Below, in pieces: positions 1 through 9,567 of a stretch of DNA of 64,000 bases. This stretch comes from Sphingobacterium cellulitidis (GTDB lineage Bacteria; Bacteroidota; Bacteroidia; Sphingobacteriales; Sphingobacteriaceae), in assembly GCA_002245855.1 (NCBI GenBank), contig NOUX01000005.1:310001-374000 (forward strand), written 5' to 3'. Made by a program: the position numbers and the translations under genes. The notes beneath the pieces are model-generated. The model did not search any database. It saw only the letters and a program-made list of their open reading frames with translations, and was not told the DNA's origin. Each line of letters begins with the position of its first letter. Positions within the stretch are counted from its first letter, which is position 1.

Positions 1-156
1 ATGCATACAAAAAGCATAAGCTTCTAAATCCTTAAACTGGCTGACCATAAGATTTCTTCTTCAATTTTAACTTAATTCAAGAACTGGTGAAATTTTTATA
101 ATAGAATTATTAATAAAAAAATAATGAATTTATCATCTATATCAATAAGATTGAAA

Positions 157-927
157 TTAATATTTTGGTTTCCTTTTTTCAATAAAAGCCATTACACCTT
201 CTTCAAAATCGTCTGATCCAAAGCATTCCCCAAAATTCTCAATCTCTATTTGATAGCCATTGGTATTACTATCAAAACTACTATTTACGGTTTCAATCGC
301 AGCAGCAACGGCCGAACGAGACCTAGTATAAATTTTATCCAATATATATTGAGCGGTTTCTTCAAGCTCGTAAAGCTCAACAACCTTATTCAGCAAACCC
401 CATTGGTAAGCATCTTCTGCATCAACCATGTCCCCAGTAAGAATCATTTCCAGCGCCTTGCCTTTACCAACCAGATCTGTTAATCTTTGGGTTCCACCGA
501 ATCCCGGAATCAAGCCTAAGGAAACTTCAGGCAATCCCATTTTTGCAGAAGTGGCAGCAATTCGAAGATGACAAGCTAATGCAAGTTCAAGACCTCCTCC
601 TAATGCAAAACCATTGATGGCAGCAATGACAGGCTTAGGAAAATTAGCCAATTTATCCATCAGTTCATGTCCAAATTTGGATATATCCATCGCCTCTTCC
701 TTGCTTTTCCCTAAAAACTCTTGAATATCCGCTCCAGCAACAAATGCCTTTTGACCAGCACCGGTAAGAATAACTCCACGAACAGAATCATCAGATTCAA
801 TAGAACTAACTGCATCTTTTAATTCTCCAATGGTTTCTTTGTTCAAGGCATTCAGTTTGCTCTCCCTATTAATAGTTATCCAAGCAGTTTGATTCTTGAT
901 TTCAAGGATTATATTCTGGTAGCTCAT
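157..927 (-). CDS. Enoyl-CoA hydratase/isomerase family protein
   Basis: Crotonase-fold enzyme of 256 residues, the usual length for a short-chain enoyl-CoA hydratase. The oxyanion-hole stretches are visible as AGAD (about 65-68) and ALGGG (about 108-112). The two glutamates expected of a hydratase are present at about E114 (GGLELALAC) and E134 (GLPEVSLGL), followed by the family PGFGGTQRL motif. It should hydrate trans-2-enoyl-CoA in the cytoplasm, in fatty-acid or amino-acid catabolism; the exact substrate cannot be told. The ATG lies one base beyond the stop of the upstream DUF5686 gene, so the two are co-transcribed. Having all catalytic residues favours a hydratase over a non-catalytic paralogue. 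Confidence 0.9.
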   Translation of the reverse strand: MSYQNIILEIKNQTAWITINRESKLNALNKETIGELKDAVSSIESDDSVRGVILTGAGQKAFVAGADIQEFLGKSKEEAMDISKFGHELMDKLANFPKPVIAAINGFALGGGLELALACHLRIAATSAKMGLPEVSLGLIPGFGGTQRLTDLVGKGKALEMILTGDMVDAEDAYQWGLLNKVVELYELEETAQYILDKIYTRSRSAVAAAIETVNSSFDSNTNGYQIEIENFGECFGSDDFEEGVMAFIEKRKPKY

Positions 928-928
928 A

Positions 929-3448
929 TTAAAAATTAATGTTTATGGTAAATCGAAAACGGTCATCTCTAACATTTGGGAGGTTTTTGTAAGAAAGTCT
1001 TTTTACATATTCAACTTTCAACACATTGAGGATATTGTCTATCCCTACTGTTCCTTCCCAATATGGCTCCCTATTCGGAACATACGTTAGGATTTCGCCT
1101 TCCGTATTTCTGTCAAATTCAACCACATTATTACTAATATACGGGTTATTTTGATCACTTAAGTGGCCATAAAACATTTGAGCACCCCAAACTTCACGCA
1201 GATTCAACTTATTGATCAATGGAATCTTATTGAATAAGAATCCTTGCATTTGGTGATAAAACCCAACTTTTACATATTGATCCGCTGCAAATTCCATTGG
1301 ATTCATCATATCGAAATCGATTTTATGACGATCTTCCTTTTGCTTTACGTTTGGCAGTTCCAACATCGTATAAGGCAAAGTTCCCCATATCTTTCCACCT
1401 ATCACCCTCACATCAGCAAAGCCCAATTGATTTAAGAAAAAACGCTTGGATGCTGCTGCAGTTAATTTATCATAGGCGTATGTCGTATTCCAAAAACCAT
1501 CAAGACTATGGGTATACGTAACATTAAAGATCGGATACTTCTCAATTATGGTTTTTCGGGTCAGATTTCTATAGTAAAACTTCTCAAATGGTGCCCATCG
1601 GAAGTCTACATGTGCCTCATTACTTTGAATATGGGTTAGTAATTGATTCGGGTCACCCGAGTTTATTAATCGAAGGTCACCCACCGTATTCTGATTCCTA
1701 TGGGTAAATCCGGTGGTTACACTTAAATGGTTACCAAATTCGATAACATGGTGCAATTGATAGGCCTGCGTATCGAACCATTTCGTGGGCCGATTTCTTC
1801 GAATAGAACGAAAGAAACTATCTCCTTTTAGAAAGCCAATTTGCTGACCTGGTTCCATAATATCACTCTGCACGGATCCTTCTATATAGTGAGCCGGAAA
1901 TGTAACAACGGATTTCCTGTTTAGCGTGATCGCTGATTTCAAATAATACTTCAGCTGCGAATCATCCATCCCATAAGCCATATATCCCTCAAAAAAGGCC
2001 TTATCAGTCAATGCCTGGGTACTCCGGCCACCAATTCTAAATCTATTCCCTTCTATATTATTCTGACTATATAAATATTCTAGCGGTCCAATTTCAAACT
2101 TCCCGATATTATAAAATCCTTGCGAGAGAAGATATCCAACAGCCAACATCGTTTTAAAGCTCTTCTTATTATTGAGCGTCTCAATATTGATATAGGTATT
2201 TTGTTCGGCCTCATTTAAGGCAATCGGACGATTTGGAATAGTTATCCCTGCCTGTGGTAATACCTCTGTGGGTGGTCCAACAAAAATATCCCCAGGGAAC
2301 TTAGTCCCTAATTCATAATTGCTATTGACACTGACCCTATCCGCGAAAATAGATTCCCCTTTCCGAATACCAAAAGTTAAAAAGGTATGGGTACTATCCA
2401 TCAACATCACTCCACTTTCATCCTTGCTATAATGGAAATTGATACTTCCTTCCTTGACCCAATTCAAATTGGTTTCTTTGTTGATTTTTAGATCTGCTTT
2501 CTTGACCGCATAAGTTCCATCCATGCTGACTTGCAGGACACCCGTAAATAATAAATCTGTATTATTCCGAGGTTCAAATTTCAATTGGATAAAATAACCT
2601 TCTGAATTGAAGATCGTATCGGTGATATAATATTTATAAAATAATTTTCCATTATCCGCGATAGGACTTAAAAACTGCTTATTCAGGATATAAATGCTTT
2701 CATCATAAACATCTACCTGCTGAAACATATAATTTAAGAATTCCTGAATATTTGGGTTATTGATATATCGCTTATCAAACTCGGTCTTCTTCTGCGAAGT
2801 AATGATTTTCTTGAATTTTGAGGGGTCTTTTTTGCCGTAAACCTTGGAGTTGCTTTCTTCCAGATATAGGGATAATAACTTTTTGCCAGGATAACTAACC
2901 GAATCAATATTCCTAAATAGAAAATTCAAACCTAGCATCCCTTGCTTATTGGAGACTTTGGGATCCAACATTCCAAATTTCAGCTTATCATATTGATCAA
3001 ACTCCAAGCTATCCTTACCCGACAATCTATTTTTATGCTTATTCCTGATAACCAAATCAATAAGCTCTACAGCTTTATTATTCCGATTGGTATACTTGCC
3101 TTTATGGCTAATGGAAACGGCTTCTATTCTATTGGATTCATGGAGAAGTTCAAATACAAAATTCTTGGTTTCTTGCGGAATATCAGTAACCAGGGTTTTA
3201 AACCCAAATGCTCTAATTTCCAATCTTTTTGAGGAACTGTCCAGCTGAAAGCTAAAGACTCCATTGCGATCGGCTGAGGTTGCTTTCTTGGTACTCAAAT
3301 CCACAACCGTAGCACCTGCAATACCCTGTTTATTCTCCTTATCAAGGACTTTACCGGAAATAACAGATTGGGCCAACGAAAAGTTAACCGTTAAGCTAAA
3401 AACTAAAATAAATGCACAGCACGAATAGAAGAAAGAGACACTTCTCAT
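929..3448 (-). CDS. DUF5686 / carboxypeptidase-regulatory-domain outer-membrane protein
   Basis: 839 residues. A signal peptide covers about residues 1-26 (ending FSLAQ). It is followed by a carboxypeptidase-D regulatory-like beta-sandwich (VISGKVLDKENKQGIAGATV, about 29-110) and a long region with the look of a DUF5686 outer-membrane barrel. The protein ends RFTININF, with the terminal aromatic residue typical of barrels recognised by BamA. This family is common in Bacteroidota, has no defined substrate, and is probably located in the outer membrane. It is the first gene of a two-gene unit with the enoyl-CoA hydratase; the metabolic link is unclear. I see no TonB-receptor plug domain, so it is not called a TonB-dependent receptor. 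Confidence 0.8.
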   Translation of the reverse strand: MRSVSFFYSCCAFILVFSLTVNFSLAQSVISGKVLDKENKQGIAGATVVDLSTKKATSADRNGVFSFQLDSSSKRLEIRAFGFKTLVTDIPQETKNFVFELLHESNRIEAVSISHKGKYTNRNNKAVELIDLVIRNKHKNRLSGKDSLEFDQYDKLKFGMLDPKVSNKQGMLGLNFLFRNIDSVSYPGKKLLSLYLEESNSKVYGKKDPSKFKKIITSQKKTEFDKRYINNPNIQEFLNYMFQQVDVYDESIYILNKQFLSPIADNGKLFYKYYITDTIFNSEGYFIQLKFEPRNNTDLLFTGVLQVSMDGTYAVKKADLKINKETNLNWVKEGSINFHYSKDESGVMLMDSTHTFLTFGIRKGESIFADRVSVNSNYELGTKFPGDIFVGPPTEVLPQAGITIPNRPIALNEAEQNTYINIETLNNKKSFKTMLAVGYLLSQGFYNIGKFEIGPLEYLYSQNNIEGNRFRIGGRSTQALTDKAFFEGYMAYGMDDSQLKYYLKSAITLNRKSVVTFPAHYIEGSVQSDIMEPGQQIGFLKGDSFFRSIRRNRPTKWFDTQAYQLHHVIEFGNHLSVTTGFTHRNQNTVGDLRLINSGDPNQLLTHIQSNEAHVDFRWAPFEKFYYRNLTRKTIIEKYPIFNVTYTHSLDGFWNTTYAYDKLTAAASKRFFLNQLGFADVRVIGGKIWGTLPYTMLELPNVKQKEDRHKIDFDMMNPMEFAADQYVKVGFYHQMQGFLFNKIPLINKLNLREVWGAQMFYGHLSDQNNPYISNNVVEFDRNTEGEILTYVPNREPYWEGTVGIDNILNVLKVEYVKRLSYKNLPNVRDDRFRFTININF

Positions 3449-3548
3449 AATTAAACCAGAACTTTATAAAGATACAATTTGTTGTGAAAGTTCAAATTAT
3501 TTAACGAAAAAAGTCAGTCCATTATATTGCTTAATAATGATTTTTATG

Positions 3549-3998
3549 TTATTTTTTTTCAATTCTATTTAATTTTAAACTCCCTAAAATCAATTCATCA
3601 TTGAACTGACCAAGGGTAATACTATTAAGAACACGATTAAGTTCGGATCTAATCGCTTTAAATTCATTATGTAAGGGACAGGGAAATTCCTCCGAACATT
3701 GCGGCAATCCCATCCCACATCCTATAAAGATATCATCTCCATCTATGGCTTTTACTACTTCAGAAAGCCGTTTATTCATTTCTACTTCCGTTAAATAAAA
3801 TCCACCATTAGGCCCTTTAATTGACTTAACAATGCCTCCTTTACTCAACTCCTGCAAGATCTTCCCCAAAAATGGCTCCGGAGATTGAATATTACCCGCA
3901 ATCTCTTTAATACCTACTTTTCGCCCCAACTGAGTCGACTTCGCTATATAAAACACCGCCCGAATTGCATACTCCGCTGATTTTGAAAACATCCCCAT
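3549..3998 (-). CDS. Rrf2-family transcriptional regulator, probable Fe-S type
   Basis: 149 residues from the ATG at 3998; a second ATG two codons further in (3992) is equally possible. The N-terminal winged helix (FSKSAEYAIRAVFYIAKS) and the GPNGGFYL wing are typical of Rrf2. Three cysteines at about 94, 101 and 107 (C-X6-C-X5-C) match the iron-sulfur ligand region of IscR/NsrR-type members, so it probably senses NO, oxygen or Fe-S status. The reading frame stays open to 4037, but a -7 promoter box at 4003-4010 lies inside that extension, so the longer start is rejected. It is divergent from a hemerythrin-like gene, a pairing that fits NO or oxygen response. The specific regulon is inference. 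Confidence 0.85.
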   Translation of the reverse strand: MGMFSKSAEYAIRAVFYIAKSTQLGRKVGIKEIAGNIQSPEPFLGKILQELSKGGIVKSIKGPNGGFYLTEVEMNKRLSEVVKAIDGDDIFIGCGMGLPQCSEEFPCPLHNEFKAIRSELNRVLNSITLGQFNDELILGSLKLNRIEKK

Positions 3999-4002
3999 GA
4001 AC

Positions 4003-4010
4003 CAAAAGTA
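4003..4010 (-). promoter_or_regulatory. -7 promoter box of the rrf2 gene
   Basis: TACTTTTG on the minus strand matches the Bacteroidota -7 consensus TAnnTTTG. Only four bases separate it from the ATG at 3998, so transcription would begin at or next to the start codon. No clear -33 TTG is seen. Confidence 0.5.
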
Positions 4011-4043
4011 GATATAATATTTGATATTGAATTCCAACTGATT

Positions 4044-4080
4044 TTTCTAATAATATTTCACTCCTCTGGAGTGAAGGACA
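4044..4080 (-). repeat. Dispersed hairpin repeat, copy D
   Basis: On the minus strand a CACTCC/GGAGTG stem with loop AGA is followed by the tail AAATATTATTAG. Stem position, loop and tail align with the copies at 17981, 34651 and 34771. It lies between the divergent rrf2 and hemerythrin genes, upstream of the rrf2 promoter, so it might alternatively be a local operator. Confidence 0.55.
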
Positions 4081-4133
4081 TAATGAAACAACTTCCCCCT
4101 TTCCGCCATCTCACAGTCATAAATCCATTAAAC

Positions 4134-4145
4134 GACAAATTTGTC
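4134..4145. promoter_or_regulatory. 12-bp palindrome GACAAATTTGTC, candidate operator
   Basis: A perfect 12-bp palindrome lies 58 bases before the hemerythrin ATG, in the region shared by the divergent regulator and hemerythrin genes. Its TTG (4141-4143) could be part of the hemerythrin -33 element. A site for the adjacent Rrf2 protein is the natural hypothesis, but there is only one copy and it is short. Confidence 0.4.
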
Positions 4146-4203
4146 TTTTATTATTTTTATATTTACTTTCCTGCTGTATTAACCTCATAACATACAAATA
4201 ATT

Positions 4204-4674
4204 ATGGAAACAAAACCACTGAAAAGACATCCAGCCTTAAGACCTCTAAGCAAGGAACACCACTTTTCATTATTGATATGTTGGAAAATTAGGCGCGGAT
4301 TGGAACTCAATATCGACCCTTCACGAATAGCAAAATATCTTATTTATTCCTGGGAAAATCATCTCTCCAAACATTTCCAAATTGAAGAAGATTATGTATT
4401 CCCTGTCCTTTCTTCCAGCAACAAATTAATACTGGATGCTATCGCTGATCATAAGACTTTAAAACGCTTGATCTTCACTGAAAATCACAATATCAAATCA
4501 TTGAATCGCATCGAGGAAAAACTAGAATCCCATATTAGAATGGAGGAACGACAGCTTTTCCCTTTAATTCAAAGCGTAGCAACGGATTCACAGATGGAAA
4601 TCATCAATGTAAAACATAACCATCCCATCCATGAACTTCCTTGGGAGGACGAATTTTGGGTCAGTAAATCCTAG
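4204..4674 (+). CDS. Hemerythrin-like (HHE) domain protein
   Basis: 156 residues, cytoplasmic, no signal peptide. It carries the hemerythrin-like iron ligand pattern: histidines near 19-20 (KEHHFSLL), H57-x3-E61 (HFQIE), H83 (ADHKTL) and H110-x3-E114 (HIRMEER). This matches a four-helix bundle with a di-iron site. Such proteins bind O2 or NO, or take part in Fe-S repair (RIC/DNRN-like) or metal homeostasis. The divergent Fe-S Rrf2 regulator suggests control by NO or oxygen. The function within the family cannot be fixed from sequence. Confidence 0.85.
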   Translation: METKPLKRHPALRPLSKEHHFSLLICWKIRRGLELNIDPSRIAKYLIYSWENHLSKHFQIEEDYVFPVLSSSNKLILDAIADHKTLKRLIFTENHNIKSLNRIEEKLESHIRMEERQLFPLIQSVATDSQMEIINVKHNHPIHELPWEDEFWVSKS

Positions 4675-4689
4675 AACAAAAAAATAAAA

Positions 4690-4712
4690 AAGTCAGGTAA
4701 GAAACCTGACTT
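4690..4712. terminator. Terminator between the hemerythrin gene and nuoN
   Basis: AAGTCAGGT and ACCTGACTT form a 9-bp stem around a 5-base loop. On the minus strand it is followed by a T-rich run (complement of the A-run at 4677-4690), so it mainly terminates the nuo operon and may also serve the convergent hemerythrin gene. Confidence 0.8.
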
Positions 4713-4740
4713 AAATATCTTCTATAATTTATTTGCCTTA

Positions 4741-6126
4741 TTACATTCCGAATAGCAATAAAACATCTGGATATACCCCAATAACAAAGGTCAAAATAAC
4801 TGCTAAACCAAATACAATCTGGAAGTTGATTGGCATGGCTACTTTTTCCTCATCATTTGCCTTCATGAAATACATATGAACTACCACACGTAGATAATAA
4901 TAGATACCAACCGCAGCATTAATGCCCGCAAGAATCAAAAGGACCGTATGGTAATCATTCATGACATTTGAGAACATCATAAACTTACCAATAAAACCTG
5001 CTGTCAATGGAATTCCCGCCAATGAAAGCATTGATATGGTGATAGTGAATGCTAGCCAAGGATTTTTCTTCCCTAGTCCATTGAATGATTCAAAACTATC
5101 CGAACCTGCCTGACGTTTGACAAGGATTAATGCTCCAAATGAAATAATTGATGCAAGTCCATAAGCCGCTGAATACATTAAAATACCTGAAGCCGAATTA
5201 GGACCAATCGATAAAATCGCAAAAAGCATATACCCAGCATGTGAAATACTCGAATAAGCAAGCATTCTTTTATAGCTGGTCTGCATCAAGGCAGTCACAT
5301 TTCCGACAAATAAGGTGATGATAACAACAGTTAACAATACAGGTGTCCAGAACTCATTTAATGGCACCAAAACTGTACTGAACAATTTTAAGAATCCTGC
5401 AAATGAAGCGATCTTAACCACGGTACTCATAAAAGTTGTGATCAAAATTGGAGATCCGTCATAAACATCTGGTGTCCAAAAATGAAATGGGGCAGCTCCG
5501 ACTTTGAAACATAGTCCAACTAATAAAAGTAGAATACCACCATAAAAAATAGAGGATACTCCAGTTGGATTGTCAATGATATATTGCTTAATTACTTCAA
5601 GGTCAAAAGAACCTGTGGAACCATATAACAAGGTAATACCAAATAATAGGAACCCTGTGGAGAATGCTCCCATTAAAAAGTATTTCAACGAGGCTTCATT
5701 GGAAACCTTATCCGTTCTTCTAATACCGGCCAAAATATAGAGTGCAACAGACATAATCTCCAAACCAATAAATAACATGGCGAAATTATGATAAGCACAA
5801 ACAATTAAGGCTCCGGTCAGTGAGAATAAAATAAGCGTATAATACTCAGCAATATTATCTGAAATGGCCTTGAAATACTCTTTCGACAATAACAAAATCA
5901 ATATGGTCAGAGCAATACATATCATGGAAAAGGATAGGGAAAAATGATCGAAAATAACCATCCCCTTATATAGAGGCAAAGCCTCCACATTCCAATAATA
6001 AGCTTCCAGACCCAAGGCAATCAACAAGCCTAATATACTAACAGGTAATAATGCATTTTTCGCTTTGTACAAGCCTATGTACAAAATCAAAATACCTAAC
6101 AAAGAAAGCGTAATAATCGCACCCAT
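4741..6126 (-). CDS. nuoN: NADH-quinone oxidoreductase subunit N
   Basis: 461 residues with about 14 hydrophobic segments. It is one of the three antiporter-like proton-pumping subunits of complex I in the inner membrane. The family motif PFHFWTPDVYDGSP and the preceding KVGAAPF are present, as is the KRMLAYSSISHAGYML segment. It is the last gene of the operon, 20 bases after nuoM, and is followed by a terminator at 4690-4712. Length and motifs are normal for the family. Confidence 0.95.
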   Translation of the reverse strand: MGAIITLSLLGILILYIGLYKAKNALLPVSILGLLIALGLEAYYWNVEALPLYKGMVIFDHFSLSFSMICIALTILILLLSKEYFKAISDNIAEYYTLILFSLTGALIVCAYHNFAMLFIGLEIMSVALYILAGIRRTDKVSNEASLKYFLMGAFSTGFLLFGITLLYGSTGSFDLEVIKQYIIDNPTGVSSIFYGGILLLLVGLCFKVGAAPFHFWTPDVYDGSPILITTFMSTVVKIASFAGFLKLFSTVLVPLNEFWTPVLLTVVIITLFVGNVTALMQTSYKRMLAYSSISHAGYMLFAILSIGPNSASGILMYSAAYGLASIISFGALILVKRQAGSDSFESFNGLGKKNPWLAFTITISMLSLAGIPLTAGFIGKFMMFSNVMNDYHTVLLILAGINAAVGIYYYLRVVVHMYFMKANDEEKVAMPINFQIVFGLAVILTFVIGVYPDVLLLFGM

Positions 6127-6146
6127 AATATATCCTTAAACTTGTA

Positions 6147-7595
6147 CTATTTAATTTGTTGTAATAACTGTGAAACTGAAGCTTCTGAAAGATGTAACAA
6201 TCCATTTGGAAGAACACCTATCAATATAACAAGGATAACGATAATCGATAATAAGATTACCTCATATCCGGAAATATCTTTTACTTGAACTTGGTTGTCA
6301 TTGATTTGACCCAACATGGTTTTTTGATAAAATCTCAGCATATAAACTGCCCCGAAAATCAAAGTTGTACCTCCCAGAACAGCATATAAAACGCCATTCT
6401 CAGGACTTGCAAAGATTCCTTTCAATAACAAGAACTCGCCAATAAAACCATTTGTCAACGGAAGACCTATTGCTCCCATAATAATAACCAAAAACGTAAT
6501 GGCTAGAATCGGCATATTTTGAGCAAGACCTCCTAATTCGGATAAATCCCTGCTCCCTGTTCTTTTTTGAATAATATCAATCACAAAAAATAGACCTACT
6601 ACAGAAATACCATGGTTGATCATTTGAAGGATTGCTCCTTGTAAGCCTTCTTGCGTTAATGAGAATATACCTGCTGCAATCAAACCTACGTGGGCAATAG
6701 ACGAATAAGCGACCAAACGTTTTGCATCTTTCATCTTAAATGCGATTATCGAACCATAAACAACTCCGATAATACCCATGATCAATGCGATATTCCCATA
6801 TCTTGAAACCGCCTCTGGTGCTAATGGCAATAACCATCTCAGCAAACCAAAAAGACCCATTTTCAACATAATTCCGGATAATAACATCGTACCAGCTGGC
6901 GCCGCATGTGTATAGGTATCGGGCTGCCAAGAATGAAATGGAAACAATGGAATCTTAATGGCAAAAGCAATAAAGAAAGCCCAGAAAATCCAATTTTGAG
7001 CAGCATCCGTTAAATCTAAATTCGTTAATGCTGTCCAGGACATATCTCGTCCTCCTGTTTGTTGGTATAAGTAAATGATAGCAATCAACATCAACAAACT
7101 ACCAAAGAAGGTGTAAACAAAGAATTTCAAATTTATCTTGATGCGGTTTCCATCTCCCCATAGGGCACAGATAAAATAAATAGGGATTAAAGTAGCTTCC
7201 CAACCTACATAAAATGAAAATGCATCTAGGGATATAAAAACCAAAACTAATCCGGCTTGCATAAACGAAACCAGACCATAGAATCCTCCCTTTTGATCAT
7301 GACCAAAACTGGCCAAGATAATCAAAGGAATCAATCCATTGGTTAAAATTAACAGAGGAAGGCTGATTCCATCTAAACCAATATGAAATTGAATACTTAA
7401 CGCAGAAATCCAATTCCAACTTTGTGAAAATTGAACACTTGCATCAGGCACAAAATTACAGATGAAAGGAATTGTTAAGCCTAATTGAATAAGTGACAAG
7501 ACCAATGCAGCCCATTTCGCAGAGCTGTTCTTGATAAAGGCTAAAATGATAGCACTTATTACAGGTAAAATTAGCAGTATAAAAAGGTTGTCCAT
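6147..7595 (-). CDS. nuoM: NADH-quinone oxidoreductase subunit M
   Basis: 482 residues, polytopic, and a proton-pumping antiporter-like subunit of complex I. Visible hallmarks are IPLFPFHSWQPDTYTHAP (this subunit family usually has LPDAH at that place), KMGLFGLLRW, and the conserved membrane glutamate in SFYVGWEATLIPIYF. It lies between nuoL and nuoN with short gaps, so it is co-transcribed. Nothing irregular is seen. Confidence 0.95.
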   Translation of the reverse strand: MDNLFILLILPVISAIILAFIKNSSAKWAALVLSLIQLGLTIPFICNFVPDASVQFSQSWNWISALSIQFHIGLDGISLPLLILTNGLIPLIILASFGHDQKGGFYGLVSFMQAGLVLVFISLDAFSFYVGWEATLIPIYFICALWGDGNRIKINLKFFVYTFFGSLLMLIAIIYLYQQTGGRDMSWTALTNLDLTDAAQNWIFWAFFIAFAIKIPLFPFHSWQPDTYTHAAPAGTMLLSGIMLKMGLFGLLRWLLPLAPEAVSRYGNIALIMGIIGVVYGSIIAFKMKDAKRLVAYSSIAHVGLIAAGIFSLTQEGLQGAILQMINHGISVVGLFFVIDIIQKRTGSRDLSELGGLAQNMPILAITFLVIIMGAIGLPLTNGFIGEFLLLKGIFASPENGVLYAVLGGTTLIFGAVYMLRFYQKTMLGQINDNQVQVKDISGYEVILLSIIVILVILIGVLPNGLLHLSEASVSQLLQQIK

Positions 7596-7613
7596 TGATT
7601 CCTAAATTCTGAT

Positions 7614-9536
7614 CTAGATTGTAAATAACCCATAAAGCATGAAAGCAATAACTCCGATCACCATCATAAAAATATAAAACCCAACGTTTCCACTCTGGAT
7701 CTGACGAATGCCCTTTCCAGAAGAAACAAACAATTCCCCAATTCCAGTGACCAAACCATCAATTCCTGACTTATCAACTACACGATGCAAAAATTTCGAT
7801 AATCCATTTAATGGACGTATGATTATTGTATCATATAATTCATCAATATACATTTTATGGTAGGAAAAATTATATAATCCGCCTTGGTTTGTAGCACCAT
7901 CAGCTTGTGGAATATCAGATTTCTTAACGTATTTATTGTAAGCAACAAATGCCATGATAATCGCACCTAAGGCAGAAGCTCCCATCAGGATAAACTCTGT
8001 GCTGTGTGATAAATGAAATGGTTCAACCACTTGGTTGGTCTGAGCAAATACTGGGCTCAGGAAGTTCGCTAACCATGCTCCTCCATGTAGAGCTTCAGGA
8101 ATATTAATAGCACCACCAATTACAGATAGAACAGCCAGGACAATTAATGGAATCGTCATGGATGTTGGCGATTCATGTAATTGATGCTTTTGACTTTCTG
8201 TTCCTCTGAATTCTCCGAAAAACGTCATATATAGCAATCTAAACATATAGAAGGCTGTACATAATGCGCCAAAAAAGCCTAAAACCCAAAATACTGGACT
8301 TGAAACAAAGGCATGAGCTAATATTTCATCTTTTGAGAAAAACCCTGACAATGGCGGAATGCCCGAAATAGCAATGGTACCAATCAACATTGTTGCATAG
8401 GTAATTGGAAGATATTTCTTCAAGCCTCCCATTTGTCGCATATCCTGTTCCTCACTCATAGCGTGAATCACCGAACCTGCTCCTAGGAATAATAAGGCTT
8501 TGAAAAATGCATGTGTTAATACATGGAAAAATGCTCCAGTAAATGCACCAACCCCTAATCCCAAAAACATATAGCCCAATTGAGATACAGTAGAATATGC
8601 CAGAACTTTCTTAATATCGTTTTGCGTAATTGCAATAAAGGCAGCTATCAAAGCAGTAGCTATTCCTATAATTGCAATAATCTCCATCGTAATTGGCGAT
8701 AGGGTAAACATGATGTTCGAACGAGCAATCATATAAATACCAGCTGTAACCATCGTTGCAGCGTGAATTAATGCTGAAACAGGTGTTGGACCTGCCATTG
8801 CATCTGGCAACCAGGTAAATAATGGAATTTGAGCCGATTTACCAGTAGCAGCAACAAAGAGTAATAAAGTTATAATCAACAAACTCGTATCACCCATAGC
8901 TAATTTACCTGCTGCAGGGAATACAGTTTGAAACTCTAATGAGCCAAAGTTTGCTAGGATAAAGAACATCGCAATCAAAAATCCTAAATCCCCGATACGG
9001 TTCATTACAAAAGCTTTTTTCGCAGCTTTTGCATAATTGCTATTCTTAAACCAGAATCCAATCAACAGGTATGAACATAATCCGACACCTTCCCAGCCGA
9101 TGAACATCACTAAGTAGTTTGAACCTAATACCAACAATAACATAAAGAAGATAAACAGGTTCAAATATGAAAAGTATTTCGCGAACCCTTCATCATTGGA
9201 CATATAACCAGCCGAATATAAATGGATCAGAAATCCTACTCCGGTAATGATTAATAGCATAATCGAACTCAATGGATCGACCAAAAAACTAATATTGAAA
9301 CTAAAGTTTCCTACTGAAAACCAATTGTAAACTTCTTGGAATATTATGCCATCACCCCCTGCTTGTCTTGCATCATAAACTTCCTTGAAAATACCACAGC
9401 TAAGTAAAAATGAAATGAGGATCGTTCCACAACCTATTATTGATACCAATGGCTTTGGTGTGCTTTTTCTAAGCAATCCAATCATTAGAAATCCTAATAA
9501 CGGAATTAATGGGAGCATCCAAATGAATTCTTTCAT
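7614..9536 (-). CDS. nuoL: NADH-quinone oxidoreductase subunit L
   Basis: 640 residues from the ATG at 9536; a TTG two codons upstream is less likely. It is the most distal proton-pumping subunit of complex I, with about 16 membrane segments and a long C-terminal lateral helix. Motifs include FIGWEGVGLCSYLLIGFW, QIPLFTWLPDAMAGPTPVSA and ALIHAATMVTAGIYM, which mark NuoL specifically. The C-terminal part (about 545-640) carries the extra helices that clamp NuoM and NuoN. It is in operon with nuoK (upstream) and nuoM (downstream). Confidence 0.95.
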   Translation of the reverse strand: MKEFIWMLPLIPLLGFLMIGLLRKSTPKPLVSIIGCGTILISFLLSCGIFKEVYDARQAGGDGIIFQEVYNWFSVGNFSFNISFLVDPLSSIMLLIITGVGFLIHLYSAGYMSNDEGFAKYFSYLNLFIFFMLLLVLGSNYLVMFIGWEGVGLCSYLLIGFWFKNSNYAKAAKKAFVMNRIGDLGFLIAMFFILANFGSLEFQTVFPAAGKLAMGDTSLLIITLLLFVAATGKSAQIPLFTWLPDAMAGPTPVSALIHAATMVTAGIYMIARSNIMFTLSPITMEIIAIIGIATALIAAFIAITQNDIKKVLAYSTVSQLGYMFLGLGVGAFTGAFFHVLTHAFFKALLFLGAGSVIHAMSEEQDMRQMGGLKKYLPITYATMLIGTIAISGIPPLSGFFSKDEILAHAFVSSPVFWVLGFFGALCTAFYMFRLLYMTFFGEFRGTESQKHQLHESPTSMTIPLIVLAVLSVIGGAINIPEALHGGAWLANFLSPVFAQTNQVVEPFHLSHSTEFILMGASALGAIIMAFVAYNKYVKKSDIPQADGATNQGGLYNFSYHKMYIDELYDTIIIRPLNGLSKFLHRVVDKSGIDGLVTGIGELFVSSGKGIRQIQSGNVGFYIFMMVIGVIAFMLYGLFTI

Positions 9537-9567
9537 ATCCAATTCTCTCTTAAATTCTTATTAATTT

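Noticed and set aside
250..483. Open frames opposite known genes (for example in the enoyl-CoA hydratase and nuo genes)
   Set aside because: They are shadows of clearly coding frames on the other strand, with no recognisable protein sequence.
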